A DNA stretch of 64,000 nt, taken from positions 2,418,001 to 2,482,000 of the forward strand of contig PQWQ01000002.1 in the NCBI GenBank assembly GCA_002943765.1, read 5' to 3'. Positions 25,819 to 38,100 of the stretch are shown one piece after another; position 1 is the stretch's first letter, and every line of letters starts with the position of its first letter. This DNA is from Psoroptes ovis (lineage: Eukaryota > Arthropoda > Arachnida > Sarcoptiformes > Psoroptidae). The notes under the pieces were generated by a model. The model did no database searches. It was not told where the DNA came from and was given only the letters and a program-made list of their open reading frames with translations. The position numbers and the translations under genes are program-made.

Positions 25819-26731
25819 TTTTTTTATAATTATTAATCAATTAATTATCTCTGATTGAATTGAGTTTCGTTTTTCCTGCTTATTCATAATGATTTTCATC
25901 AAATGAAAATGTCAACAATAACAATAACACACATTCAAAGTATTATTATGTTTTTCGAATTTCCTACAAGCTCAAATTTATGTTGAAAATTGAATTAATA
26001 CAACCAACCACTTTATTCAGGTATATTTGAACATTTTTATTTCTAATTAACTGATTAATGAATTTTATTCCAGGTGTCAATTATTTAAAATATTGTGATA
26101 TTAATTCTCCGAATAATTATATCGAATTCAAGTTTTGAGCAGTATAATTGACCAAAATATGTTCGACTATTTGTTCATTTACACATGAACGGAAATCAAA
26201 AATATATGAAAAGAGAAAGTAATTTTTTCATTGGAATGTAAATCGGGCAAACTAGTAAGAAAGTGAAAGCACGAAAGAGAAAATTGAACAATAAAATAAC
26301 CTCGAATCACAATCGAACAACAATTTTGTAATCAAATTTCGATCGACAATTTATCGCATACGTCGTGTCGTTTTACCGATTAGAATTTGCTGTTAGCATA
26401 TAAAAAAAATTATCAGATTCACAAACATATTTGCATTTTTCTTTGATGAAAAATCTACAATCATCATTCAATCTTCAACTATTTCGATAGCAAATATGCA
26501 TATTTGCTTAAATAATCTTTGCATAATTAATTTATATAACTATTTATAAATGTATCTGTTCTTGTGTTTGTAGCCATTATTCTGGTGAATATTGACTGTG
26601 AAACAGCAAATAAACATACAGAAAATCAAAAAAAAAAAAAAAAAAAAATCGCATTAGCAACAATTTCCCGTTGATAATTGTTTAAGTGTGAATTATAATA
26701 TTTAATACTATGAATCATATTATAAAATACA
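25819..26731. other. Intergenic / 5' region of SAMD8
   Basis: About 0.9 kb with no open frame of note, containing an A-run of 21 at 26628..26648 just before the SAMD8 start. Probably the SAMD8 promoter and 5'UTR. Confidence 0.5.
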
Positions 26732-29130
26732 ATGTCATATAGTTCTACATCAACTAACACAATTAAATTGAATGACAATATATTAAATGCAGCTATCGTT
26801 CAAAACCAAAGCAGTGATTCAAGTGATATAAATAGTGGAAATAATGTCATATCGATCGACAGTAATGATAAATATCTGAATAAATCATCATCAATGACCA
26901 ATAACAATTCAAACATTTCGAATCATGCTAATTCTTTACACAGTAAAAAGGCATACAATTCAAAATCATACCATCAAGATGATCATTCAAATCGTAAAAC
27001 AATGTCAGTTGAACAAAATAGCGATAAAAGTGCCTTTCACCCAGCAAACCCAAGCACTGCTAAAGCATCGTTTATCAGATGTAACCATGTATCCAGCATA
27101 TTAGATAATAAAAACATAATGGACTGGAGTGTTGATGATGTGAGTCATTGGCTAGAAATTAATAATTTCAGTGCATATCGTCAATTATTCTGTGATATAC
27201 ATCGCATTGATGGACGCGTACTCGTCAATCTAACTGTCAATGATTTACGTTCGGATCCTTTAAATATTAACGTATTCGGTGACATCAAACGTTTTTGCAT
27301 GGCGATTGATCGTCTTAAAGCTACTTATCTGATATCTGAAAATTCTATGATCGATTCAACAAAATCTAATGGCAAAACATTCACAATTAAGCAATCTGTC
27401 AGTAATAATCAAATACATTCTAACGAATTATCGACTTCTTCAAAGAATGGCTCGTCTATTCATGATGCTAAGCAAACAATAAATGGTGATATTGATTTTC
27501 ATAGTCTACACTCAAATCATTCATCCAATCGTTCCTCTTCAACTGCATCATTTGATTCAACATCGTCCAGCTCATCCACTAATGCGAATCACATTCAAAG
27601 CAGGTTGGAAGATGACAATTGTTCAAATGAAAGTGATGAATCAATGCTGCGAATGCAAATGGCTAATGATTTAACAGTTGCTAAACGATCCACGAAAAAT
27701 AATAGGATGAATGCACCGCAAATACGAATAGTGCCCCAAGTGACCACAAGTAATGATTTGGCACAGCAAATCGCGATTGCAAATGTGAAACAAAATCAAT
27801 CTAAATTGAATGTGAAACATAAAAATTCTAGTCTATTAACTTCTTATGTACAAGCACGTCAACAATTTCTAAATGAAGTGATAGATCGAAAAAATTATCG
27901 AAAATCTAGAAATCAAATCCTTAATTCATACAAAAAACGCGAAATACGACAAGAACCGTGGAAAGCTCTGGTTGCTTTGCTCTATTTTTTATTATCAACA
28001 TGGGTCACAGCCATCGTAATGGTGATTGTACATGACCGTGTACCAGATATGAATACATATCCGCCGCTACCTGATTTATTGTTGGATAATCTTCCATTAA
28101 TTCCATGGGCATTCAGTATGACTGAAATGTTTGGTCTTATATTATTCACTATTTGGATATTGATCCTAATATTCCACAAGTATAGGTGATTACATTCTTT
28201 GCTTTCAAAGTTCATTGATTTTCAAGTATTTTATTTTCAATTCAAACAGATTCATACTTTTGCGTCGAATGTTTTCTTTGTTTGGTTCAGTATTTTTGAT
28301 TCGTTGTTTTACGATGGTTATCACATCATTGTCAGTGCCTGGTAGACATTTGGAGTGTAAAGCAAGGGTAAACTAATCAATTTTTATATTGATGAATGGA
28401 AATTTATTCTTATTTTATTGCAGCCTTATGGTACATGGGCGCAAAGATTTTATCAAGCATATCTTATATGGCAAGGTGGTGGCATGTCGATTTCTGGTGT
28501 TCGAACCTGTGGTGATTACATTTTTAGTGGTCATACTGTTGTGCTAACAATGTTGAATTTTTTTATAACCGAATGTAAGCGAAACATTTGTCTTTGATGA
28601 TGATTTTGAATTTCATCTTGAAATATGTCATAGATACACCTACCAGTTTATATTTAATACATACAATGTCATGGGTTATCAATCTGTTCGGTGTATTTTT
28701 CATTTTGGCCGCTCATGAACACTATTCGATAGATGTATTCATCGCATTTTACATCACTACTCGTCTATTTTTGTATTATCATACATTAGCTAATAATCGA
28801 GCATTGTATCAAAGTGATCGACATAGAACAAGAATATGGTTCCCGTTATTTTCATTTTTTGAAAGTGGTGTGAATGGCATTGTGCCGAATGAGTATGAAA
28901 TACCATTTCGTAAACAAATTGATAAATTATTTTCATTCATCACAAATAACATTCGACAAATTCAATGGTTCGCCCAATTGTTTGAGTCCGACTACAATGA
29001 AAATGATGAAGATTATTACCCGATGACCGATCAATCATCAGATGGTGATCGAACTGATGACGATCATAGTCAGCATGAGCCACTGCAAACTTCTGTACAG
29101 CATTCGATTTCTAAACTTAAAATTCAGTGA
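26732..29130 (+). CDS. SAMD8: SAMD8/SMSr, ceramide phosphoethanolamine synthase
   Basis: ER-membrane enzyme of the sphingomyelin synthase family that moves phosphoethanolamine onto ceramide and senses ceramide. Exons 26732..28185, 28250..28367, 28424..28574 and 28634..29130, all in frame; 739 residues against about 415 in human. A SAM domain lies at about residues 129-195 (MDWSVDDVSHWLEINNF). Six-helix catalytic region follows: EPWKALVALLYFLLSTWVTA begins TM1, then YPPLPDLLLDNLP and CGDYIFSGHTVVLTML. The catalytic His-His-Asp triad is His ~560 (SGHT) plus His ~604 and Asp ~608 (HEHYSIDV). The extra length is Ser/Asn-rich sequence before and after the SAM domain. An AATAAA lies at 29272. Convergent with PNPLA8, stops 178 bp apart. 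Confidence 0.95.
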
Positions 29131-29308
29131 TTGAAAATTGCTTAAGATTTCATTCACCAACAGTCCACAAAAAAAATTTCTATTTATAAATATTTAATTC
29201 TATAAAATGTTATCGATTGTTATAAAGATTCACTTTGATCAAATTATTTTAGTTATTCAAATTATAACAATAATAAATGGTTAGCAATAATTTATTTTTA
29301 TTTATATC

Positions 29309-30949
29309 TCAAAATTTATGAATACAATCTTTTAACATTTGAAAATATGTACGCTCTAATTTCAATGTATCGATCGCAGCATTGAATTTATGTTCATTTT
29401 TCTGTAAATAAATTAATGCATCTTGTTTCATTTGTTGAAATTTTTCCGGTCGATTTTCATCAATTGTTGAATATTCACTCAACATTGGATTCATACGGTA
29501 ATATTTTTGATTTGGCAACGAATCCTGAATTAAACGATGAACCATCTCAGTATCAGTTGCTGAGTCAATCAAACGAGTTATTTTATGTTTCAAACTTGAT
29601 AAACTAACTTCTTTGTTATTGTTACCGTTTGAATCATTGTTTGATTCAATATTAGGGTTGTAAGGTGGCTGATAACGTCCACTGCCGAGCGATATTACAC
29701 ATTGTATTTGTTCGTTGGGCCATAACAATTTAGCTTCATGTAATGCAACAGCAGTGGGATTATTTAACAATATGCCACCATCTTGTAATACCATTGGTGG
29801 ATCATTTAGAGTGAATTCTGTGAAATAGCCAACAGCAGCTGATGAAGCGCGTACAGCTTGCCATATTGAATGCTTACAACTACCATCAAAATGGCTTAAT
29901 GGCTTTGAAGATGGATGCAATTCATAATTTCGAAATAAATATGGCTCCAATGTTGAACGATTCACTATCGCTGATATTATCAAAATGTAAGGACTATCAC
30001 GCGTTGTGCGCGTTCGTATCATTTTTGTATCACCAAATATTTCTTTTAGTATTTTTTCATATACATTTGTATCATAATATGCATGTGACCATAATAACCG
30101 GCCAGTGCCACTTAATGGATCAGTCTTAAACAGAATTGAACTAATCTTTTCATAATAAGATTCTATTTTGTCTATTGGAATTTTCAACGAAAGTAATGAC
30201 GCTATAATACTGCCAGTACTGGTACCACAAATCAAATCAAATATTTGATGGACGGGTTTTCCGTATCTACGTTCAATTTGACGTAATAATTGTATCACAA
30301 GTATACCTCTGGTTCCGCCGCCATCAATACTCAAAATTCTTATACCACGACCATTAGGTGGATCTGTATGCCCCAATAAAGTAAGTATTTGACGACAATT
30401 TTCATCTATAAATCGATAATAATTTCTGCTATTCAATAATTTGATTGACTTAGATTTGTTTTGTTGCACTTTCAGTTGATCAAATATTGATGAATTATTC
30501 GATAAAAGTACTGAAAATGCACGTATTTTCAACAGTTTAGATATCAAATTTTTGCGAACACACATGTTTGTAACTTCTGGGTATAGTTGTAAATATTCAT
30601 TCAATTGCTTCAGTCGTATATTTAATGTAATTGCATTCGATAAAGAAAGTGAATATTTCAATGAATCGATCATTTGTTGTGCACGTCTCATTTTATCCAT
30701 TTGAGATACGTTATTAAAATTCATTTGAATTTTTTTATCTTTCGACTGATTGGCAGCTTTTGACAATTTAGCAGCGATCGGTTGGTGGATTATCTTGGAA
30801 TCATTATTTGATGACTGCTGTGTTGATGCTGCTGCAGCTTTAACAACATCATCAGCTTTGATTTTAATCTCAATGGAATAGATTTTATTGTTGACATATG
30901 ATCGTAAATTTTTCAATGAATTAATTGATAATGGCAGAATTGATTTCAT
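29309..30949 (-). CDS. PNPLA8: PNPLA8, calcium-independent phospholipase A2 gamma
   Basis: Patatin-like lipase of mitochondria and peroxisomes that removes fatty acids from phospholipids. Single exon, 546 residues; human is 782, the difference being in the N-terminal half. The patatin domain starts near residue 200 with GIRILSIDGGGTRG (oxyanion hole, about residues 210-215). The nucleophile elbow is GTSTG (about 242-246), and the catalytic Asp is in QDGGILLNNP (about 391). The C-terminal RPEKFQQMKQDALIYL segment is also family-typical. The N-terminal 30 residues are basic and Ser-rich, consistent with mitochondrial targeting. Divergent from the SAC3 gene across 453 bp. Confidence 0.95.
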   Translation of the reverse strand: MKSILPLSINSLKNLRSYVNNKIYSIEIKIKADDVVKAAAASTQQSSNNDSKIIHQPIAAKLSKAANQSKDKKIQMNFNNVSQMDKMRRAQQMIDSLKYSLSLSNAITLNIRLKQLNEYLQLYPEVTNMCVRKNLISKLLKIRAFSVLLSNNSSIFDQLKVQQNKSKSIKLLNSRNYYRFIDENCRQILTLLGHTDPPNGRGIRILSIDGGGTRGILVIQLLRQIERRYGKPVHQIFDLICGTSTGSIIASLLSLKIPIDKIESYYEKISSILFKTDPLSGTGRLLWSHAYYDTNVYEKILKEIFGDTKMIRTRTTRDSPYILIISAIVNRSTLEPYLFRNYELHPSSKPLSHFDGSCKHSIWQAVRASSAAVGYFTEFTLNDPPMVLQDGGILLNNPTAVALHEAKLLWPNEQIQCVISLGSGRYQPPYNPNIESNNDSNGNNNKEVSLSSLKHKITRLIDSATDTEMVHRLIQDSLPNQKYYRMNPMLSEYSTIDENRPEKFQQMKQDALIYLQKNEHKFNAAIDTLKLERTYFQMLKDCIHKF

Positions 30950-31402
30950 TTTTTGAGAAAATTTTGTCGAAGATTCTCAATTTTTTTCTTTTTTATAGCG
31001 AATTAATGGCATGCATTTTGTCATTTGACTGAATAAAATGATATGAAAACGATCACAAGTTCATTGTATACAATGTTATAGTATGAGCTGCCAAAAGCCC
31101 GTCAGATGATTGAACGATTTAATTAAAATCAAAAACAAAAATCGTATGATTCAATTAATAACAGTTAAAAGTTACAGCATAGTTTTAGCATTTTCATTAT
31201 TACTAATCAATCTGGGCATACCCTTAAACGTAAAGGCATAAACCGTTGTTTTTCGCGAGAGAAAAAAAAACGTAATTCAAAAATCGATTGTATCGATGAA
31301 GAAAAACGTTTGATTGTTGTTTTTTGCGCAAATTTCAACATGTGATATTTTCTTAATTTTTGCCAGAATTTGTTTTCATTTTATCTGATTAATTAATTGC
31401 AA
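30950..31402. promoter_or_regulatory. Probable shared promoter region of PNPLA8 and SAC3/GANP
   Basis: The 453 bp between divergent start codons contains no coding signal. No core promoter element could be assigned with confidence. Confidence 0.4.
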
Positions 31403-33880
31403 ATGACAATGGATTCCGAAAATATTGATGAGCAACGTTTGTTAGCGAAATTAAATGAAACAGCTGCAACATTGATGGATAAAAAAATAATACTTGAAAC
31501 ACGTGATAAATTGTTACGATTAAATCGAAATCGTCAAACTGACATATCTAAAGCAAAAGCAATTATCGGTACATGTCCAGATATGTGTCCAGAAATTGAA
31601 CGCTATTTTCGCATTGAAACAAATCAAGTATCACCATTCGAAATGGATATTGTTGGCAATCCTAATGCACGGCCAGATGAACGTCGTATGATTAAAGAAT
31701 ATCGTCGTTCAGGTGCTGATCAAGAAGAACCTTTAGCACATGAATTGAGACCGATACCTGTGTTGCAATATACAATGGAATATTTGTGTTTAGAAGTGAT
31801 TGATCTTTACGAAACAGAGGGTCTAACAGGCGAATGGTTTGATTTTATATGGAGTCGTACGCGTTCAATTCGTAAAGATTTAACTCAACAACATTTGACT
31901 GGTATTGAAGCGGTTGAATTGACTGAACAATGTGCACGTTTTCATATTTTCTGTACATATTTTTTATGTGAACAAGAAATGAAAGATTTTGATCCCAAAA
32001 TCAATGAAGAAAATTTGAACAATTGTTTGCAAACATTGAAAGATTGTTATGATGATTTGAATTTTAAAGAAATTCAATGCCCAAATGAATCCGAATTTCG
32101 TTCATATGATATTCTATTAAATTTAAAAAATGGTGATACATTGAGCGAATTGAAACATTTTCAGCCAGAAATCAAGCATTCATCTAATGTTCAATTAGCC
32201 ATTAAATTATATCAATCATTTAACAATAGAAATCATGTGAGATTTTTCGATTTAGTTAAGCGTGCTAATTTTTTTCAATCATGCATCTTAAATCGTTATC
32301 TCAATGAGTTTCGATTGAAAATATTGAACATAAAACGTAAAGCATATTCAACGGCAAAATCCACTACACCAGTTGCATATCCTATCGATCGATTGTTAGA
32401 TATATTAGCATTTGACGATTTTCAAGAATTGACTGATTTTTCGCAGCGAATCGGCTTAGAATTTGATTCAAAATATGTTTATTTACATAGACAGAATATG
32501 ATTGATTCAAATGGCAACATAACAAATTTGAAAACACGTTCAATAAATTTAGTCATGAAAAAATTAGTTACAACACCTGGTCTAGCAATTTTGAATTGTC
32601 GAGATTTCGATCATCAAAATTCATTTCGAATCAAAGAAGTACAATCAAGTTTTGATGAAAATAATAAACTTTTGCGGGAAAACTATAGTATTGAACCAAA
32701 TAAATCTTTCGACTCATCTCAAGCGACAATAAAATTCAATTTTAATGATCAAATAAAAATGCTAGAAAATCATAAAATAAATTCCGATATTAAATCATTT
32801 GAATCGTCAATTGCACCTTCATTTAAAGAAATTGTTCCTATAAAAACTCCGGCTATTGACTATAGTAAAATAATAAATGATCTCAAATATTCGATATATG
32901 ATTCAATTGCGAATGAAATAATCCGAACTCATGTGAAAAATAATTATTCAGTAATGAAGTCTTTAATCAATGATTCAAGACTCTATATCAAATACATGTT
33001 AGAATTCAAGATAACAAGAACACTAAACAATATATTCACAATGCAAAAACATAGAAAAATAGTATTGAATCGAGTATCCATTTTTTTATTGGATAATATG
33101 TTAACTGATATAACTCGAAGAATATGCATGGAAAGCTATCAAAAATGTTATTCAAATCATAAAAATCAAATAAATGCATTACGGAAAAATTTATTCACCA
33201 TCAGTATCGATTTATTCAATGATTTCATCAAGCAAATGATCATTACAACAATTCAATCAACAATTATTGATGAATCTAAACGCTTGAAAGAACGAATCAA
33301 ACAATGGAGACAATTATTTCTTCAGAAAAAATATTGGCGTAAATGGTTTGAATATTATTTGATGAAAAAGCGTTATCAATATATTTGCAATACATTTCCA
33401 GCCGTGCCTTCTAATTTTTCTGCTGCTAAACATATTCCTAATGGACGCGATAAGATTCCGAATCAGGCAACCATAATCGATGATTGCTATATTAGAATTC
33501 ATAATTCATTCAAACGTAAATTAGCCTATTCAAATATTGTGTCTAAAAATGTTAAAAAACAATATATTGAGCACGATGATCGGAGCTTAATGCGAAAATA
33601 TTTTAAATCATGGCGTAATCAAGCAAAATATTCGATGCTAAAACGCATTAGAAATAATTTTCCATCCGCACCAACTATTCCTGTGGATTCGATAGAACCT
33701 AATAAATATTCAACAATTACGACAATAAATAATTTAACGATAATCGATCCAACGATATCTAATGCAAATAAAAATTTTAATAATACTTTATTGAAAAAAT
33801 TAAATTATGACTATGATTCAACAGTGGCACTGATTCGAAATACATTGAATGAACGAAGACGTCAACGAGAATCAAGCTGA
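31403..33880 (+). CDS. MCM3AP: SAC3/GANP-family mRNA export factor (TREX-2 scaffold)
   Basis: Scaffold of TREX-2, which links transcription to mRNA export at the nuclear pore. Single exon, 825 residues from the ATG at 31403 (MTMDSENI; a second Met lies two codons on). The SAC3 signature is plain: GTCPDMCPEIERYFRIE at about residues 54-70, then DERRMIKEYRRSGADQEEPL and the helical PCI-like region to about residue 400, including YPIDRLLDILAFDD. The C-terminal half is basic and helical and contains two W-R/K-W-type segments (KKYWRKWFEYYLMKKR; RKYFKSWRNQAKY) spaced like the Sus1/centrin-binding region of larger homologues. It lacks the N-terminal FG repeats and the C-terminal acetyltransferase-like region of human GANP (about 1980 residues). 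AATAAA at 33946. Confidence 0.9.
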   Translation: MTMDSENIDEQRLLAKLNETAATLMDKKIILETRDKLLRLNRNRQTDISKAKAIIGTCPDMCPEIERYFRIETNQVSPFEMDIVGNPNARPDERRMIKEYRRSGADQEEPLAHELRPIPVLQYTMEYLCLEVIDLYETEGLTGEWFDFIWSRTRSIRKDLTQQHLTGIEAVELTEQCARFHIFCTYFLCEQEMKDFDPKINEENLNNCLQTLKDCYDDLNFKEIQCPNESEFRSYDILLNLKNGDTLSELKHFQPEIKHSSNVQLAIKLYQSFNNRNHVRFFDLVKRANFFQSCILNRYLNEFRLKILNIKRKAYSTAKSTTPVAYPIDRLLDILAFDDFQELTDFSQRIGLEFDSKYVYLHRQNMIDSNGNITNLKTRSINLVMKKLVTTPGLAILNCRDFDHQNSFRIKEVQSSFDENNKLLRENYSIEPNKSFDSSQATIKFNFNDQIKMLENHKINSDIKSFESSIAPSFKEIVPIKTPAIDYSKIINDLKYSIYDSIANEIIRTHVKNNYSVMKSLINDSRLYIKYMLEFKITRTLNNIFTMQKHRKIVLNRVSIFLLDNMLTDITRRICMESYQKCYSNHKNQINALRKNLFTISIDLFNDFIKQMIITTIQSTIIDESKRLKERIKQWRQLFLQKKYWRKWFEYYLMKKRYQYICNTFPAVPSNFSAAKHIPNGRDKIPNQATIIDDCYIRIHNSFKRKLAYSNIVSKNVKKQYIEHDDRSLMRKYFKSWRNQAKYSMLKRIRNNFPSAPTIPVDSIEPNKYSTITTINNLTIIDPTISNANKNFNNTLLKKLNYDYDSTVALIRNTLNERRRQRESS

Positions 33881-35189
33881 TTGATCCGCATAATAATTAT
33901 TTACATTATTGTATATTATATTTTAATTTAATTTCTATTATTTTAAATAAAATATGAAAATATACCCTACAGTGTATTCAAATGTGGTCAACCATTGTTA
34001 AAAAATCAGCATAAATATTATGCCAAGAACACTGTCCATGATTGTTGTTGGTGTTTTAACCTGTTTATTTACTCTGTACATCAACAACAATGACAAGTTG
34101 CTCTTTGTCTCTTTTCCATTTCATTATTTTCACTCTCACATTTTGAATTTTACATCCCAAAAAATTGTTTCTTGAAAAATAATGATAAGTGAATCGATAA
34201 TTGTCTCGATAGAAGCTTTCGAATCGGCTTTGAAAATCCACAAATCCAAACAATAATAATCATTCATTGATATTCATTCAAATGAATGTATCTAATCTGT
34301 TATTATTATTAAGATTATGATTATTTTCTTCTTTAAAATTTTCAATTTTTAGACATTTTCGTTTCGTTTTCTATTCAAAACTTTTACTTTTGATCAAATT
34401 ATTATTATCATATAGGTATGCACTGATGATGGTTGTTCTATCATTTTTTCTTCTTTGCCGATGTAATGGAACAGGTAAAGGTGGATAGAGGGAGAACAAG
34501 GGGAAATGAGCGAGAAAACTACTTGAATTTCCCATTGCGTATTTTGAATAAATTTTATTTCATTTTTTTCGGGTGGAAGAAGAGAAGTTTCTTTATTATT
34601 ATTTTCTTGAAATTTTTTTCATTTTGACTCGATTTTCGTTTTGATTTTTGATTTTCTGAAATTCATTTATTAATTTTATTTTATTTATTTATTTATTTAC
34701 GCTGCTGTTTATTTTTCAGTTTTCAAATAGAAATTTTTCTTGCAATATTTATTTACCAAGTGTTGTTGATATGTGGTTTTTTTTCATTTGATATCACTTT
34801 CAATCAATAATATGATAGTTGATTTTTTCGATCGCCCGCTAATTCATATAACATTTGAATGAAAAGCAAACAAAAATTATTTGGTGAATTGAAATATACG
34901 CATCAACTCAACTTTTTGATTGTCTTTTTCGATATTCATTTTGAATCTCCTATGAATGTATCATCTTTATGGAATTATCATTTAATATTATTGATCCTTT
35001 GTTGATATTATTTCAATATATATCGATATGAACGTAGTCTTGTAATTTGATAGAATATTATCTCATCATAGAATTCCAATGAAAATCATTTCAATAATTT
35101 CGATTTTAAATTTAAAAAATTTTGGCGCCAATTTTATAATCAAATATATTGATTAATTTTTTCTCAAAGATTATTGATTGAATTTTAGT
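33881..35189. other. Intergenic region, no gene recognised
   Basis: About 1.3 kb of AT-rich sequence between SAC3 and the sphingomyelinase. Open frames are short and mostly open from non-ATG codons. An acceptor-like TTTTAG sits directly before the sphingomyelinase ATG, so a 5' non-coding exon may lie here. Confidence 0.5.
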
Positions 35190-38100
35190 ATGAAGTCATC
35201 GATAATTATGTATTATGATGAATATGGATATTATTATTGCACGAAAACGATTAAATTTAAATTTATCATATATTTATGGTTAATTTGTATAATAGATATA
35301 AATGAAGGTTCGAATTCCGGTCACACATCTATTGCTTATTCGCCCACAGCTAATAATCATCAATCTTCTTCGCCTTCATTATCATCATTATCATTACAAT
35401 CAAATGTATACATAGATCAAACATCATCCAATTTGAGTCAACGTAAATTTCCAATATTACGTGCATTGGTATCACAATTCGTATCATCGGATCGCAGTCA
35501 TTCACATGATATATTCAATAGTAAAGATGATTCAGAAATATCTGTTGCATCTGATGAATCGACAGCTTTCCAATCGCAAAGAATTAAAGATTCCAATACG
35601 ATTGGAAAATCACCAATACAATCATTTAATCAATCAACAAATGATAAACCATCATCTTCGATTCATCATTCATCAAAAACGTCGAATCATAAATCGAATG
35701 TAAATACTCCAAATAATAACAGTAATAATGTCAAAAGTATTCAAAATATAATTGATGATATTAATTCACAAAATATGAAAATATCGAATAAAAGACGCAA
35801 AAGATTTTTAGTCAACATATTATCACGTATGCTTAAATCGGTCAATTTTACTGAGGTAAGTGTTTTTTTTTTCGTTTCATTGTTATTTAACATTTGAAGG
35901 TTATTATTATTGTTTTGCGCTGTGAACCATTATATCAATCAAAACAATAATAATCATAACATTTCATATAATGATTATCAACAATAAAAATATAAAAAAT
36001 GACGATGACTAAGACAATACTATTTGATTTAATTAACATAGCATAGTTGTTGATAGACGAAAATCGTTAATTCATGACATTTGTACAAGTTTAAGGAAGT
36101 GAATAACGAGCGCACACACACAGTCGCACACTTAACATAGCATAACATAAGCCTATTAGGCATTTATTTAAAATTTGCATAAATGAATCTAATTAACATT
36201 ATAAACAATAGCTTTTATCACCGTGACAATCGAACCGTGTTTAGATAAGTTCAAAATTCAAAAAAATTTTTGATTTAAACTTATCACTGAAAGCCAATAT
36301 CAACAATATGAATGAAATATGAAATTGAATTAACAATTGCTTCCTTGTACAGTTACACTTCAATTATTGAATTCAAATCTTTTGAATGATCGATTCAAAT
36401 CAATTAAACAAATTATTACTTAATCATTTATTGAAAAAAAAATAAATGGAAATTATCAAAAAAATATATTTCATAATTTTTCAAAATAGCTTAGTACACA
36501 AATGCGTAATGGTATATCATCACGTGCATCTTGTTGGGCATGTAATGCATTAGCTGGTCTATTTTTAAGTCCAGTATATTCAAAAGAAATGATGACTATG
36601 GCCGTTAATACTGTTTGCGTATCGTTTCGTTTACAAACTCCAAGAGTTTGTTCCGGTATTGTTGAATCATTTAAGGTGAGTAATCGTTTAAAAATGTCCA
36701 TAATTTATTTTAAAAAAAAAATCTAAATAATATGAATGCTACATGAATCATACTCATTGACATTGAAAAATTATATTAGAAAAAAATTGATGGTTCAATG
36801 AATAAATTGTTAATTGAATAATTGAGAACAATTGAACCATAACACATTCATTTATTTAACGACATTCGCCTAATTACAAATTCAATAATAATCGATTAAT
36901 TAATCTTTGATCTATGGTTTTTTGAATATCAATATTTTGACTGAGTTTATATTATCATGATTATGATTTAATATTTTACTTTTCATTTTCATTCAAATAC
37001 ACACAAATACTAATAAATATTTTCATAATATTAATTTCCTAGTTATATAAAAGTGTATTTAGCTTAGAAAATGCATTTTTTTTTAATTTAATCCCTTTCG
37101 GGTTAGTGGTTTTTTACTTTAATTCAATTCAATTTTTCATTTATTTTTTATTCGTTTCCTTGTCAAACATAATGAGTTTTGTTGTTTTTGCTTGCTTGCT
37201 TACATCCATTTTTATATTCATTTAACTTTTTTTTCACTTTCTATTTCATTTCACGATGTTTGACATTCTCCTTTGTGTATGTTTTTCATTTTTTTCAATT
37301 GGTCACTTGTTGCTGACCATACAAAGGTGTTCGGAAAAGAGAGTAAGTGAGAGAGAGAAAGCTGCATCTTTTCATATAAGATACTATAGTAAATACACAA
37401 ATCTTAAAGTGATACAAGCAGCAGCAGCAGCTGCTGTTTACGCATAATTTAAAACTCATACTTTTCTTTATTTATTTATTTTGCCAAAGAAAAATACCGG
37501 AAAATAATTTTTTTTTTTCGGTAAATGTTTCAATGTTCGAGTGTCATCCTAGTTGTATTGAATATTTATTTATGTATGTTTAATGATGATAATAATGAAT
37601 GGAAATGGCCCTTAATATTTAACATTTTTGAAATAGGTCAACGAATGGATATTTGTTTGTTCATTGAAATAATTATGAAAATAATAAGAGTGAATCAAAG
37701 AATTATAGATATATATTGATGCATCATAGATGTTCTTGATTTGACATTTCTTTTTTTGAATGCCATGAATTCTATGCTGTCATTCTAATCCCAGGGTCAC
37801 GAAGTTGAATTAGACAATTTTTTTATTTGCGTAAATACCGATCATTCTCTTCACAATAATTATATGAATACTTATCGATGATTTTCGTTATAAATGCCAT
37901 TAAATTAAATGATTTTGATACATTAACTAAATCGAATAGCCTAAAGTTATGCATGGTATCATCATGTGATGTTAAATTGCTTCCGCTATTATTGAATCTA
38001 GTGGCCAAATATTTAGAAAAAAATAGTCAAATCCTACCTAAGAGAGATCATGTTTAATGTTATGATTTATTGATTTTTGATCAAAAATAAACAAAATTCA

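Noticed and set aside
35305..35330. tRNA T-arm-like GGTTCGAATTCCGG
   Set aside because: Lies inside the SMPD1 coding exon and no acceptor, D or anticodon stems surround it; no tRNA gene was found in the window.
37256..37447. 63-codon frame in SMPD1 intron 2 ending in a poly-Ala run
   Set aside because: The Ala run is a translated GCA repeat; the frame lacks domain features and lies in a well-defined intron.
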